Shown: positions 51,801 through 62,196, numbered from the stretch's first letter. The stretch: DNA of 64,000 bases from Pectobacterium araliae (GCF_037076465.1 NZ_AP028908.1:2976001-3040000); one strand, 5' to 3'. Numbers and translations: made by a program. The notes: generated by a model from the sequence alone, not told the origin.

Positions 51801-53780
51801 TTATTCCGTTGCGGCTTCCCGGGTGATGGTTTCATCACCGCTGGTCGTCAGCGCGGCATCATTATTTACACGGTCTTCAAGCCTGATATTTTCAATATGG
51901 CCGAAATTCCAGGCTCCCGGTACATTCTCAAAAATGACGTTCTTAAATTCACTGTTCTTCAGGAACGTGATATCCGTAACTTTTACATTTTTGAATTTTA
52001 CATTCTCAAAATGCAAGCCTTGGTGATAAGCATCACGCCCAAAAGAGAACTTATACGCATCAGCCATCTCAGCCACAGTCATTCCGTCAACCTTGATGCT
52101 GTTTTTCTTTGCTGAACCATCAATCGTAACGTTAGAAACGGTCACATCGCGGAACTGCGCGGGTTCGGCAGCTGGCTGGGTATCGTTCACGTCCGCTTTA
52201 TATTTGATAGTGAACACGAACGGCTCGTTGACAATATCACGCATCGCGTTATTACGGAATACCACGTTACGCGAGCCGCCACCATAATAGGGACGACTCT
52301 TCATACGCAAGCCAACATCCGTCTTATTCATTACGTTATCTTCAGCAACAATTTTTTCAATCCAGGCACCCGTGTGGCTACCCGTAACCACCGCACCATG
52401 CCCGCGACGGAAGTAGTTATTGAAGATCCAGGCACCGCTTTGCGCTTTTTGCCCCAGCGTCGTCACTTCGGCACCATACCCTGCTGCGAAGTTTACACTG
52501 TCATCACCTGTATCAAAAAAGTTATTGAATACCATGACGTTTTGGCTATTGCCGAATTCAATACCATCCGCGTTGTTGGCATCATACGTCGTATGAACTA
52601 ACGCATTCATCGCCACATTTTCAGATTCCAGCACCATTACACCGTGGTAGGCAGGGTTCAGAATGGTCAACCCTTCCAGATACATGTTGCTTACGCCGCG
52701 CAGTGTCATCAAGCTGGAGCGGCGGTTTTTGTACGCGTCATCCAGTAGCATTCCTTCAGCAATAGCTTTGGCCGTTTGGTCTTTTGCCAGAATACCATCA
52801 CTGGCAACATTGGTGGCTTTGCTCGCACGATAGAGCGGTAAATTGTTATTTAATTCATCAATTTCAGTAATGTTTTCGTCGCCAGATTTAATACCACGCG
52901 CCCAACCATTGCCATCAATCGTGCCTTGCCCGACGATGCGAATATTTTTAAAGGTGCCAGCATGGCTGCTACCCTGATCGTCCGCTTCCAGTACGTTAAT
53001 CAGTGAAGGTGGGCGCTTAGGCAATTTAGGTGAACTGTAAGGGTAGAGATAGTAGCCACGGGCGAGTGGGTAATCGTCACCGTTTGCCGATCCCAACAAC
53101 GTTGCGCCTTTCGCAACCTCAAACGTCATATCGCTATGCAGGAACAGCGCCCCCGTTTTAAACGTCCCCCCCTCAACTACGACTTTACACCCTTTCGGAT
53201 AGGCGGCTGGCGTACAGTCATCAATTGCTTTCTGAATCGCCAATGTATCGTTTGCTACCCCATCCCCTTTCGCGCCGTAGTTGGTCACATTCAGTGAAGC
53301 TGGCGTAGCCGTCGTTTTCTGCACGACCGTTTCACTATCCACGGATTCTTTGCCGTCGTCATAAAGCGCACGCACAGTGAAACGGTATTCCGTTTCCGGC
53401 GACAGGTTAGCCACCTTGAAATTATGGAAGCTGACTCGAACATGCCAGTTAGTGGTATCGATCGAATTGTAGAAATTATCGATATAAGGCTTGGCTGGCG
53501 AGTGGGTGTTCAGGTTATCAATGGTTCCGCCCAACAAGGTTCCGTTCATATAGACACGATAATCTTTAATGCCTGCGGCAGGTTTAGTCGGTTTTTCCCA
53601 AGCCAGTACCACGCTGTTATCATCATAGGCCAGCGTCGGCACCTTAAGATTCTGCGGCGCAGCGGAACGATCGACACCGACATTTGGTGCTCGGTCGCTA
53701 TCGCCGCATCCGGCAATCAGGCCGCTCAAGACAACTGTCGCGCAGAGGGTAAGACGAGTACGGGGTAAAAAGTAATTCAT
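51801..53780 (-). CDS. pehX: Exo-polygalacturonase PehX (GH28, lipoprotein-type signal)
   Basis: 659 aa from the ATG at 53780, preceded by AGGAAA; the frame opens 15 codons earlier. Signal peptide with lipobox LSGLIAGC. A fibronectin-III-like domain (residues ~25-135, LAYDDNSVVLAWEKP ... VSFHNFKVANLSPETEYRFT) precedes a GH28 beta-helix with the catalytic set NADGIEFG, TGDDSVN, RRGHGAV and LRMKSRP. Releases digalacturonate from the non-reducing end of pectate. It lies upstream of outC on the same strand, the usual soft-rot arrangement of enzyme and exporter. Confidence 0.9.
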   Translation of the reverse strand: MNYFLPRTRLTLCATVVLSGLIAGCGDSDRAPNVGVDRSAAPQNLKVPTLAYDDNSVVLAWEKPTKPAAGIKDYRVYMNGTLLGGTIDNLNTHSPAKPYIDNFYNSIDTTNWHVRVSFHNFKVANLSPETEYRFTVRALYDDGKESVDSETVVQKTTATPASLNVTNYGAKGDGVANDTLAIQKAIDDCTPAAYPKGCKVVVEGGTFKTGALFLHSDMTFEVAKGATLLGSANGDDYPLARGYYLYPYSSPKLPKRPPSLINVLEADDQGSSHAGTFKNIRIVGQGTIDGNGWARGIKSGDENITEIDELNNNLPLYRASKATNVASDGILAKDQTAKAIAEGMLLDDAYKNRRSSLMTLRGVSNMYLEGLTILNPAYHGVMVLESENVAMNALVHTTYDANNADGIEFGNSQNVMVFNNFFDTGDDSVNFAAGYGAEVTTLGQKAQSGAWIFNNYFRRGHGAVVTGSHTGAWIEKIVAEDNVMNKTDVGLRMKSRPYYGGGSRNVVFRNNAMRDIVNEPFVFTIKYKADVNDTQPAAEPAQFRDVTVSNVTIDGSAKKNSIKVDGMTVAEMADAYKFSFGRDAYHQGLHFENVKFKNVKVTDITFLKNSEFKNVIFENVPGAWNFGHIENIRLEDRVNNDAALTTSGDETITREAATE

Positions 53781-54107
53781 CGCATTTCCTGTATTTTTAC
53801 TATTATTTTTCCCGATATGCCTCACCCTGCGGAAAATTCATTACCGCAGAATGATTGATATTGGGCAGAGAGATTACAGATAGCTATTTCAATAAAAATA
53901 ATGTGTTTGTGTTAATGACGATAACTACGGGAGAGATTTAGTGGCAAATTGACACCTTCCTTATTGATAAGGAAATAGCGCAATACTTATAGTAAGAACC
54001 ACATAATAACGCAGCTAATTTAGCCCTCGGAATGGTTAATTAAATGATTAGGGTTTCTTCGAGTTTATTGACTATTAACCACCAAAAAGAAACACAATGC
54101 CTACAAT

Positions 54108-54126
54108 GGTAAAACATTATTTCATT
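54108..54126. promoter_or_regulatory. KdgR operator between pehX and outB
   Basis: GGTAAAACATTATTTCATT agrees with the KdgR consensus AATRAAAYRNYRTTTYATT at 17 of 19 positions, only the first two bases differing. It lies 328 bases upstream of pehX and 231 upstream of outB, so it could control either. KdgR is the repressor of pectinase and out genes, relieved by 2-keto-3-deoxygluconate. The remaining 550 bases of this spacer are AT-rich. Confidence 0.72.
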
Positions 54127-54356
54127 AAATCAAATCCGCACTTTTTTTTTGCGACCTGCATCAAGGTTCCATCCGTGATTATTATCATTACTATAGTTTT
54201 TAATCAAAATGAAGGGGTTGTCACATAACCGAGAAACTCGGTTTTTAGTTCTTTCTATTTTTTGCAAAATAAGGCAGATGACATCATCCGTTTGCACAAC
54301 TTTCGTTTATGATGTGATGCTACACGGTCTAAGGATAGATAATTAAGGATTAGCGC

Positions 54357-54935
54357 GTGGACAACGCACCGGACGCACCAACACACTCACAACCTGCATT
54401 ACTTGCCAGATACCCGATGCCCGGTTACCTGATGGTGGTTTATGCTTTGCTTTTTATCGCGCTAGGCTGGTTCAGCCACCAGCGCTGGGGTAGCCCTACG
54501 GCTTCCCCGACAACCACTCTGGCCGTTCACGCCGCGGCTTTGCCTACGAGCGAGGGAAAAACGCCAGCAACTCCCACGGTTACACCTCATCAAGAAGAGG
54601 CGCATGTCGATATCGATAAACCAGCACTTCCTGAGAAAAAGACCATGCTGCCATTACCTGCCATCAGCAATGGCGACGTTCCGCCGCTGATCTACAGCGC
54701 ACATGTTTATACGTCCGACGAAGCCAAACGCAGTATCACACTCAACGGCCTGCAATTTCGTGAAGGTGATTCGCCAGTAGAAGGACTAACCATAGAACAG
54801 ATCCAGCAAGATATGACGATTTTCAGCGTAGAGGGCGAGGCATTTATTCTGGAAGCGCTGGAAGACTGGCCGGGCGGAAAATTCAACGAAAATGAACGTT
54901 CCGCCGACAATGAAAGTGGAAGCGACGCGTCTTAG
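54357..54935 (+). CDS. outB: Type II secretion protein OutB (GspB)
   Basis: 192 aa, GTG start with AAGGA before it. One N-terminal membrane helix (YLMVVYALLFIALGWFSHQR), a Pro/Thr-rich linker (residues ~45-100) and a small C-terminal GspB domain (PPLIYSAHVYTSDEAKRSIT ... ALEDW). It assists the secretin in the outer membrane with OutS. Its stop overlaps that of the convergent outS gene by 4 bases. Confidence 0.9.
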   Translation: MDNAPDAPTHSQPALLARYPMPGYLMVVYALLFIALGWFSHQRWGSPTASPTTTLAVHAAALPTSEGKTPATPTVTPHQEEAHVDIDKPALPEKKTMLPLPAISNGDVPPLIYSAHVYTSDEAKRSITLNGLQFREGDSPVEGLTIEQIQQDMTIFSVEGEAFILEALEDWPGGKFNENERSADNESGSDAS

Positions 54936-55345
54936 CCGTGATTGCGCATGGCATCAATAAACGGCGTCAACGTACGGTTAAATTCCGAACACTGCGCCTC
55001 TTTTGGCGTGCTGTCTTTTAATAACCCTTGATACAGGCTTTCACTGCGCTGCGGTAAAGCTTGATAGTTCGTAACATTCCAGCCTCTTTGTTTCGCCACA
55101 GCGAATGCCACATTGGCAACTGTCGCATCATCGGGAAGATCGCTACGATTACATTTCGATTTAAGGTATCGGGTGGCGGCGACCAATGACGACAGCTGAT
55201 TCAACTGATCGTTAGGAGAGACCGTTACCGCAGAAGACGGGTCTGCCACGGTTCCTTTGTGGGCAGACGTTCCTGTTTGTTGACACCCGGCCAGCGTGAC
55301 GCACAGCAGCGTTAACGCAGAAAATTTAGACAGAGATAACGACAT
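54932..55345 (-). CDS. outS: Pilotin lipoprotein OutS
   Basis: 137 aa from the ATG at 55345, which has AGGATGAG upstream; the frame opens 12 codons earlier. Lipobox LCVTLAGC. A helical PulS/OutS domain follows (LNQLSSLVAATRYLKSKCNR ... VANVAFAVAKQRGWNV). It binds the S-domain of OutD and carries it to the outer membrane. Confidence 0.93.
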   Translation of the reverse strand: MSLSLSKFSALTLLCVTLAGCQQTGTSAHKGTVADPSSAVTVSPNDQLNQLSSLVAATRYLKSKCNRSDLPDDATVANVAFAVAKQRGWNVTNYQALPQRSESLYQGLLKDSTPKEAQCSEFNRTLTPFIDAMRNHG

Positions 55346-55453
55346 GACAAACTCATCCTGATTGAGATTAACGGTAGGCATTCTAGCAAATGATAAGCCG
55401 CTGTCACGGCATGTTTATGTCGCTCCCAGTCAGACGACTGGGAGCCGAAAATA

Positions 55454-56695
55454 TCAGGCAGCAGTGCCCTTTCCTGATAAAGATTTAGTCGACGGTAAAA
55501 TACCATCGGCGCGAAACATCGTCTTAATACCGCGTACCGCCTGCCGAATACGATCCTGATTTTCGATTAAAGCAAACCGGACATGGGTATCGCCATAATC
55601 GCCAAAACCAATTCCCGGTGAGACGCACACCTTTGCCTCCGATAGCAGGCGCTTGGCGAACTCCAGCGACCCCAAATGCGCATAGGCATCAGGAATTTTC
55701 GCCCACACGTACATCGACGCTTTCGGTTCATCTACCATCCAACCTGCTTCATGCAGACCGCGCACTAAAACGTTACGGCGCTGTCGATACTGCTCAGCAA
55801 TATCACGTACACATTGCTGATCGCCTTCCAACGCGGCGATTGCGGCAACCTGCAACGGCGTAAACGTACCGTAATCGTGATAGCTCTTGATTCGTGCTAG
55901 TGCGTTGACCAGCTCAGAGTTTCCGACCATAAAGCCAATACGCCAGCCTGCCATGTTATAGCTTTTTGACAGCGTGAAGAACTCTACTGCAATGTCCTTT
56001 GCGCCGGGAACCTGCATGATCGACGGCGCCTTCCAGCCGTCGTACACAATATCGGCATAGGCCAAATCATGGATCACCAACACATTGTACTGTTTCGCCA
56101 ACGCCACCACGCGCTCAAAGAAATCCAGTTCGACGCACTGCGCCGTCGGGTTCGACGGGAAGCCAAGAATCATCATTTTCGGCTTCGGAATACTCTCGCG
56201 GATCGCACGTTCCAACTCATTAAAGAAATCGACGCCCTCCACGAGCGGTACAGAACGCACCTGGGCTCCAGCAATCACCGCACCATAAATGTGAATCGGA
56301 TAGCTCGGATTCGGCACCAGCACCGTATCACCATGATCCAATGTTGCCAGCATCAGGTGCGCCAGCCCCTCTTTGGAACCGATGGTGACAATCGCTTCGC
56401 TTTCAGGATCGATATCAACCTCATAGCGATCGGCATACCAGCGAGAGATCGCACGGCGTAAGCGCGGAATGCCTCGGGATGTCGAATAACCATGGGTATC
56501 TTCGCGCTGTGCAACCGTACAGAGTTTTTCCACGATATGAGGAGGCGTCGGGCCGTCAGGGTTACCCATGCTGAAATCGATAATATCTTCGCCACGACGA
56601 CGCGCAGCCATTTTTAATTCAGCAGTGATATTAAATACATACGGGGGAAGACGATCGATGCGCGTAAAACGGCGCGGAGAAGTAGAATCAGCCAT
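55454..56695 (-). CDS. alaC: Alanine transaminase AlaC
   Basis: 413 aa, fold type I aminotransferase. PLP-lysine in [23 protein letters not shown] start region, SNPTAQCVE and the arginine in HVRFALIEN. The sequence follows E. coli AlaC (YfdZ) closely. It forms alanine from pyruvate and glutamate. Upstream on the minus strand is a short GTGCC/GGCAC hairpin (56741-56758). The 397 bases to the next gene, divergent, have no other feature I can support. Confidence 0.94.
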   Translation of the reverse strand: MADSTSPRRFTRIDRLPPYVFNITAELKMAARRRGEDIIDFSMGNPDGPTPPHIVEKLCTVAQREDTHGYSTSRGIPRLRRAISRWYADRYEVDIDPESEAIVTIGSKEGLAHLMLATLDHGDTVLVPNPSYPIHIYGAVIAGAQVRSVPLVEGVDFFNELERAIRESIPKPKMMILGFPSNPTAQCVELDFFERVVALAKQYNVLVIHDLAYADIVYDGWKAPSIMQVPGAKDIAVEFFTLSKSYNMAGWRIGFMVGNSELVNALARIKSYHDYGTFTPLQVAAIAALEGDQQCVRDIAEQYRQRRNVLVRGLHEAGWMVDEPKASMYVWAKIPDAYAHLGSLEFAKRLLSEAKVCVSPGIGFGDYGDTHVRFALIENQDRIRQAVRGIKTMFRADGILPSTKSLSGKGTAA

Positions 56696-57092
56696 AACAT
56701 CCTCAAATTAACGTGAGCGCCCGGACCGTCCGAGCGACGCAGTGCCTGTAAAAAGGCACTCTATTCAACCTCTTTCAAATTGCACGAAGCTAGTTTTCGT
56801 TGGACACGGCGTTCACTGAGCACCGCTGTCGTTAACCACAAGAACACGTGCAACCTGAAGTATGATGAACCTATTCACGCTATCTTAGATAATTCACGCT
56901 GTCGATACCCGTTCATAAATTTTCTCAGTCTGGAATTAAACCTTATTTATTTCTGACTAAAATTGCGAAAGATGAAGAATATATACAGGAAGAGGCATTA
57001 CACTTTACAACCCGATCTGGCCTTCTAAATAAGATGCTTAAGCTCGGGACTCAAAATGGTTGATTCGGGATAATTGATTCAAGAGTAAGCTT

Positions 57093-58073
57093 ATGACCGA
57101 GATGCGACATTTCACCGAAAGCTGGCCAATAGAGGGCGCATTTACCATTTCACGCGGCAGCAAGCGTCAGGCCGATGTCGTTGTCGTGGCGCTCCAGTCC
57201 GATAACACGATGGGCTATGGCGAGTGCGTCCCCTATTCACGCTACGGAGAATCCCTTGATAGCGTAATGGCTCAGCTCATGTCACTGAACAGCGATGTTC
57301 GTAATGGTTTAGACCGAGAGAACTTGCAAACCATCCTACCAGCCGGTGCAGCGCGTAATGCACTCGATTGTGCGTTCTGGGATCTAGAGTGCAAACAACA
57401 TCAGCAGCGCATTTGGCAGCGCCTGAATCTTCCTTTGCCTACCGCGCTAGAGACGGCCTATACGCTATCGCTTGATACACCAGACCGTATGCAGCATGCT
57501 GCGACGCAAAATGCCAGTCGACCCCTTCTCAAGTTAAAACTGGCGGACACAGACGATCTGGCCAGAGTGGCCGCCGTTCGCGAAGGCGCACCATTGGCTC
57601 GCCTGATTGTAGATGCCAATGAGGGGTGGGATATCGAGCGCTATCTGATGCTAATTCCTGAACTCGTCGCGCTTGGCGTTACGATGATCGAACAACCTTT
57701 CCCCGCGGGTAAGGATGATGTACTGGCAGATCTGCCTCGCCCCATTCCCGTCTGTGCCGATGAATCCTGTCATGACAGCCAGTCGTTGTCCGCACTGATA
57801 GGCCGCTATGACATGATTAATATCAAGCTGGATAAAACAGGTGGACTGACTGAGGCTCTGCGTTTGCGAAAATACGCACAAGAGCAAGGTTTAAAAGTTA
57901 TGGTCGGCTGCATGGTAAGCACATCGCTGTCGATGGCGCCCGCATTTGTCGTGGCACAGGGCGCGACTGTGGTCGATTTGGATGGCCCGCTGCTCTTACA
58001 GCGCGATCGCAATAACGGGTTGCATTATAACGGTAGCGAAATATTACCGCCCAACGCATTATTGTGGGGATAA
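57093..58073 (+). CDS. Enolase-superfamily dipeptide epimerase (L-Ala-D/L-Glu epimerase)
   Basis: 326 aa. Catalytic KxK is KLKLAD, metal ligands are the Asp in VDANEGW, the Glu in MIEQPFPAGKDD and the Asp in CADES; the second catalytic Lys is NIKLDKTGG. This is the YcjG/AEE pattern. It probably takes part in recycling murein peptides or, by current naming, racemising N-acyl-glutamate. A 39-base gap leads to the D-amino-acid transaminase gene, so the two are co-transcribed. Confidence 0.87.
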   Translation: MTEMRHFTESWPIEGAFTISRGSKRQADVVVVALQSDNTMGYGECVPYSRYGESLDSVMAQLMSLNSDVRNGLDRENLQTILPAGAARNALDCAFWDLECKQHQQRIWQRLNLPLPTALETAYTLSLDTPDRMQHAATQNASRPLLKLKLADTDDLARVAAVREGAPLARLIVDANEGWDIERYLMLIPELVALGVTMIEQPFPAGKDDVLADLPRPIPVCADESCHDSQSLSALIGRYDMINIKLDKTGGLTEALRLRKYAQEQGLKVMVGCMVSTSLSMAPAFVVAQGATVVDLDGPLLLQRDRNNGLHYNGSEILPPNALLWG

Positions 58074-58112
58074 CGCGTATTAACCTGCATTGAGCAACTA
58101 TTAAGGAGTGTT

Positions 58113-58976
58113 GTGATGCAACGTCTTGTTTACGTTGATGGACAGTATTTAGAAGAGAATGAAGCAAAAATTTCCGTATTTGACCGTGGTTTCCTGTTTG
58201 CCGACGCTGTCTATGAAGTGACCGCGGTAATCAATGGCAAGCTGGTTGATTTTCCCGATCACATCACTCGCCTGCAACGCTCCTGCCGTGAATTATCGCT
58301 TACGTTACCCGTCACGACTGAGGCGCTCAAAGATATTCACGATGAACTGATCCGTAAAAACGATCTGCAAGAAGGTGCGATCTATTTACAGCTTAGCCGC
58401 GGCAATGCGGGCGATCGTGATTTCTATTTCCCTTCTGCGGACGTCAAATCCACGCTAGTTTTATTCACTCAGGCTCGTTCGCTGGTCGGCAACCCTAAAG
58501 CAACAACGGGGTTACACATTGTCACCACCGAGGATATCCGCTGGCACCGCCGGGATATCAAAACCGTCAGCCTGCTCGCAGCCAGCTTGGCGAAAGAGTA
58601 TGCCCACGCCAATAAGGCCGATGATGCCTTCTTTGTCGAAGATGGCTTCATCACCGAAGGGAGCTCTTGCAACTGCTACATCGTCCTGCATGACAACACG
58701 GTGGTAACTCGACCGCTTAGCAACGATATTCTGCACGGTATTACACGTCAGTCGCTGCTCAAACTGGCAGAAAAGGATGGTATTACGCTAGAAGAACGCT
58801 GTTTTACACCAGAAGAGGCGTATCACGCCAAAGAGATTTTTGTCAGTTCAGCCACCATGCTTGTCCTCCCTGTCGTTATGCTGGATGGGAAAACGATCGG
58901 CGACGGCAAGCCAGGTCACATTACTCAACGACTGCGTGACATCTATCTCGATATGATTAAGCAGCAGGGAAAATAG
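58113..58976 (+). CDS. dat: D-amino-acid transaminase
   Basis: 287 aa, PLP fold type IV. Start MQRLVYVDGQYLEENEAKIS and FDRGFLFADAVYEV with the family's RG/Y. The PLP-Lys lies in RRDIKTVSLLAA, and EGSSCNCYIV and GITRQSLL bind phosphate. It moves the amino group between D-amino acids and 2-keto acids, giving D-glutamate or D-alanine. Its pairing with an epimerase suggests use of peptidoglycan-derived D-amino acids. Confidence 0.88.
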   Translation: MMQRLVYVDGQYLEENEAKISVFDRGFLFADAVYEVTAVINGKLVDFPDHITRLQRSCRELSLTLPVTTEALKDIHDELIRKNDLQEGAIYLQLSRGNAGDRDFYFPSADVKSTLVLFTQARSLVGNPKATTGLHIVTTEDIRWHRRDIKTVSLLAASLAKEYAHANKADDAFFVEDGFITEGSSCNCYIVLHDNTVVTRPLSNDILHGITRQSLLKLAEKDGITLEERCFTPEEAYHAKEIFVSSATMLVLPVVMLDGKTIGDGKPGHITQRLRDIYLDMIKQQGK

Positions 58977-59012
58977 CTGCCATTCACGCTCTGTGAACAC
59001 GGCATAGATGTT

Positions 59013-59046
59013 CATCCGTTATCCGTTCAATGCAGGATAACGGATG
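59013..59046. terminator. Hairpin between convergent dat and the MscS-type gene
   Basis: CATCCGTTATCC and GGATAACGGATG form a perfect 12-pair stem with a 10-base loop. No long T run, but its position between two convergent genes fits a bidirectional terminator. Confidence 0.7.
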
Positions 59047-59056
59047 GTTGAGTAGA

Positions 59057-61510
59057 TTATTTATCCTCCCCCGAGATGCTATCAGGCAGCGCTAACCCCG
59101 AATTTTCCAGCACCATCTTCTGCGGCACAGCCAGCGGAATGTTTGAGGCCCGTAACCGTTTGATGATCGCAAACAACAGGTCGCTTTTCGCTTCCGATAC
59201 CATTCTCGGGCTACTGACATAGCCCGTCACACTCAACACCATGCCCGTCGGGTTCAACTGGCTGAATTTCACTGACGGTGCGGGTGATTCCAAAATCGCA
59301 TCGTGGTTGATATAAGCATCCAGCAGCAAGGATCGGACTTCTTCAGGATCGATATCCAACGGGAACGTCAGCGCCAGCGTCGCAACCCCAAACGGGTTCC
59401 CCATGGTAATATTGCGCACGTTCTGTGAAATAAATTGAGAGTTCGGCACAATTACCGTCGAACGGTCGCCCAGTTGAATTTCCGTCGCACGCACATTAAT
59501 CCGACGGATATCGCCTTCAACCCCGCTGATACTCACTGAATCCCCGACTTTTACCGGACGCTCCGTCAATAGAATCAGACCAGAGATAAAATTCTTCACT
59601 ATCTCCTGTAAGCCAAAACCGATACCCACCGACAGTGCGCTGACAATCCACGCCAGCTTGTTCCATTGAATCCCCAATGTCGCCAACGTTAGCAGAATAA
59701 TCAGGATATAGCCGATGTTGCTGAACAACGTCACCAGCGACGCTCGGATTCCGCGTTCTAACGTTGTTTTAGGAAGAAACTCGTCCTCCAGCCAGCGTTT
59801 TGTAGAGCGTAAAACATAAACCCCCACCACCAGAAAGAGCACAGCATTGACCAGATGAGCAGGCACGATACTCAAAGTTTCCAGCCCTTTCCCCCCCCAG
59901 ATTTCAATGGCTTTTTGCACCAGTTCCAGAGGCGTAGTCGTGCCAAACGTGCCGTTCAATAAGGCAACCGCCGCCATCAAGATTAAAAAGACTTTACCGC
60001 CAGCCGACAGAAGCAATGTGGCCTGAGCCAGATGCCGATCGTCCAGATTAAGCGAGTTCTTCATCCGCTTGCCGCAGGCATTATTGGGAGAAAAGAGGCT
60101 TTCGCAGATGTCGGTAATAAACGTTGAGAACAAATATAGGCAAGAGAACACCATGCCAATCCACACCAGTTCGAATGCCAGAAAACGAGCCAGTGAGATA
60201 TAACCGATGACCAAAGACACCAGAATTGAGAATGACGTCGCCAATACCGCAAGGTGGATAACGCCAGATAGCGTTGAGCGCGCTTCCGGCTGCTCCCCGG
60301 AATGCACCATATGCCGACGAATTTGATCACTTTTCAGCGTGATCGTCCCTGCAGTGAAGGCTAAGAACAGTGCAGATAAACCGTTCACCATAATGGTTGC
60401 CGCTACCGATGTCCCTACCGTTACCGTCACTTGTTCAATAAAGCCGAAGATCAGAATAATACCGGCGGCAACCACAGGGAATGGCCTCATGGCCTTTGCG
60501 ACGGGATTAGCAATTGCAGGTAAACGCCAAGAAGGGCGTTGATTTGACAAGAATGCTCGCCCCAGCCCGGCAATCATCGAACAAAAGATGGCCTGTCTCA
60601 CCAGCGTATCAAGGAACGATACGACGCGTTCTGTCGCCTCACCATGACGCGTGAACGTAAAATCAATCAGGTTCGCCGCAATACCGATCGTGACTACGGT
60701 TGAAATAACCGATGCTGTCGCTAAAAAGCTTCGTCGCAAACGTCCTTCAGGTAACCAGTGGATTCCCGCCCAGGCCAGATACTTTTCCAGATACCGTCGC
60801 CCTGCCGAACTCATAGCCATTGCGATCAGAATCAGGAAGGCAGAACCGTAACGCCAGTCCGGTTCCCAGGCCACCATAAAAGCATCGCTTAATTGATCTT
60901 GAAAAGTACTCAGACGGCGAACATCCTCGGCCTGCGGCGCTACAAGTGGTGCCCAAAAACGCCCGCCCAGAATGCTGCCTGAATTCAATGCCAGCTGTGT
61001 TTTCAGCGCGCTACGTCGCAGAGTAACAATTTGCGCCGACAGATTAGCCGCACTCGTGCGTAAAGCCTGAGTTTGTTCGAGCTGCGCATCCATTTTTGCT
61101 TTTTGCGCATTCAGACTGTTGCGCTTACGCGTCACTTCACTGGTTTCATTAAGACTGGAACCAGACTCTGGCGCGGGGCCTAATACATCCAGTTGAGCCT
61201 GTATTTGAGCACGTAGCGGCGCAACCGTATTAGAAAGCTCGTTGGCACTATTCACCAATTCCTGCGTCGTGTCATTCAACGCACCAAATTTGCTGTCGTT
61301 ATTCGTGCCTGAAACTTGCTGTTTGATGCTATCTAACTGTTTTTGCAGCTTGATCAACTCAGCATCAACATTAATTTTTACTGGAGCCTCAGTCTGAGCG
61401 GGCCGTGGGTCGGGATCAGAACCCGCATTCGCCGCCGCTGCATATCCAGCAGGCAGCATTAACACCGTCAATAGACAAATGCGTAAAAATGCGGATGAAA
61501 AAATGTTCAT
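59057..61510 (-). CDS. Large MscS-family mechanosensitive channel with periplasmic domain (DUF3772-like)
   Basis: 817 aa. Signal peptide (ICLLTVLMLPAGYAAAANA). Residues ~45-160 are heptad-rich coiled coil (LIKLQKQLDSIKQQVSG; RNSLNAQKAKMDAQLEQTQA). About ten membrane helices follow, and then the MscS pore and cytoplasmic vestibule (IVSALSVGIGFGLQEIVKNF ... VKVGDSVSISGVEGDIRRIN ... VIVPNSQFISQNVRN). It opens under membrane tension to release solutes. Monocistronic. The 398 bases upstream to tRNA-Arg are without a supported gene. Confidence 0.88.
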   Translation of the reverse strand: MNIFSSAFLRICLLTVLMLPAGYAAAANAGSDPDPRPAQTEAPVKINVDAELIKLQKQLDSIKQQVSGTNNDSKFGALNDTTQELVNSANELSNTVAPLRAQIQAQLDVLGPAPESGSSLNETSEVTRKRNSLNAQKAKMDAQLEQTQALRTSAANLSAQIVTLRRSALKTQLALNSGSILGGRFWAPLVAPQAEDVRRLSTFQDQLSDAFMVAWEPDWRYGSAFLILIAMAMSSAGRRYLEKYLAWAGIHWLPEGRLRRSFLATASVISTVVTIGIAANLIDFTFTRHGEATERVVSFLDTLVRQAIFCSMIAGLGRAFLSNQRPSWRLPAIANPVAKAMRPFPVVAAGIILIFGFIEQVTVTVGTSVAATIMVNGLSALFLAFTAGTITLKSDQIRRHMVHSGEQPEARSTLSGVIHLAVLATSFSILVSLVIGYISLARFLAFELVWIGMVFSCLYLFSTFITDICESLFSPNNACGKRMKNSLNLDDRHLAQATLLLSAGGKVFLILMAAVALLNGTFGTTTPLELVQKAIEIWGGKGLETLSIVPAHLVNAVLFLVVGVYVLRSTKRWLEDEFLPKTTLERGIRASLVTLFSNIGYILIILLTLATLGIQWNKLAWIVSALSVGIGFGLQEIVKNFISGLILLTERPVKVGDSVSISGVEGDIRRINVRATEIQLGDRSTVIVPNSQFISQNVRNITMGNPFGVATLALTFPLDIDPEEVRSLLLDAYINHDAILESPAPSVKFSQLNPTGMVLSVTGYVSSPRMVSEAKSDLLFAIIKRLRASNIPLAVPQKMVLENSGLALPDSISGEDK

Positions 61511-61908
61511 AAATCAAAAGGTTCCAAAGTTCGACGAAATAGCGAAATCATCAATAGCCAAGCAACGACCCCAACACATGAAAGCTGCCCGCACTTACCC
61601 AAAGTCCAACGAGTGCGAACATAGTGTACCAACAGCGTAGGACACAGAATATGCCTGTTCATAACTTGAAAAGAATTACTGAACGCATCCAGCAGATAAA
61701 ACTGAAACTTTCATTACTATGTGTAATTTATGTGGAGAGCGCTCGCAATTGTGCAAAAATTTCACACCAGAAAAAGCAATATTCGCCAAAGTTGTACAGG
61801 GATTCACCGTATAGCGTAAATCCCGCGCCAACCCGTTGACTCACTGGGACGTGTGGGTATAATCCAGCCCACTGTTGCGACAAGCAACAGCCATTTCTTT
61901 TTTGAAAT

Positions 61909-61985
61909 GCGCCCTTAGCTCAGTTGGATAGAGCAACGGCCTTCTAAGCCGTAGGTCACAGGTTCGAGCCCTGTAGGGCGTACCA
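61909..61985 (+). tRNA. tRNA-Arg (anticodon TCT), argU-type
   Basis: 77 bases. Anticodon loop CTTCTAA, T-arm CAGGTTCGAGCCCTG, CCA encoded. The acceptor GCGCCCT faces AGGGCGT, a G-U first pair instead of G-C. argU-type tRNAs are common phage and island attachment sites. Confidence 0.94.
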
Positions 61986-61998
61986 TTTCGAAGTAAAC

Positions 61999-62022
61999 AG
62001 ACGTCAATCGACGTCTTTTTTT
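61999..62022 (+). terminator. Terminator of tRNA-Arg(TCT)
   Basis: AGACGTC / GACGTCT, a 7-pair stem with loop AATC, then seven T. Nearly the same hairpin as behind leuZ. Confidence 0.85.
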
Positions 62023-62109
62023 ATTCCTAAAATTCAGTGAATTAGCTATAAATTCGCTGATTTCAGTCAACCAGACTCTACCGACATCTCCGTACATCAA
62101 GTAGGATTT

Positions 62110-62158
62110 GTTGGTATAAGTGATGGTACAAGCCCGTTCAATGAATTCTTATACCAAC
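62110..62158. promoter_or_regulatory. Inverted repeat upstream of the integrase (probable arm-site or operator)
   Basis: GTTGGTATAAG (62110-62120) and CTTATACCAAC (62148-62158) are a perfect 11-base inverted repeat with a 27-base spacer, 39 bases before the integrase ATG. A similar TTGGTAT motif precedes the broken integrase at 18359. It may be an integrase arm-binding site or autoregulatory operator. Confidence 0.6.
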
Positions 62159-62196
62159 AGCCAGCGTATGCCGACACCTCAATATGGAGATCTGCT

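Noticed and set aside
61624..61839. 71-codon frame upstream of tRNA-Arg(TCT)
   Set aside because: No ribosome site and no family pattern; probably the promoter region of the tRNA.
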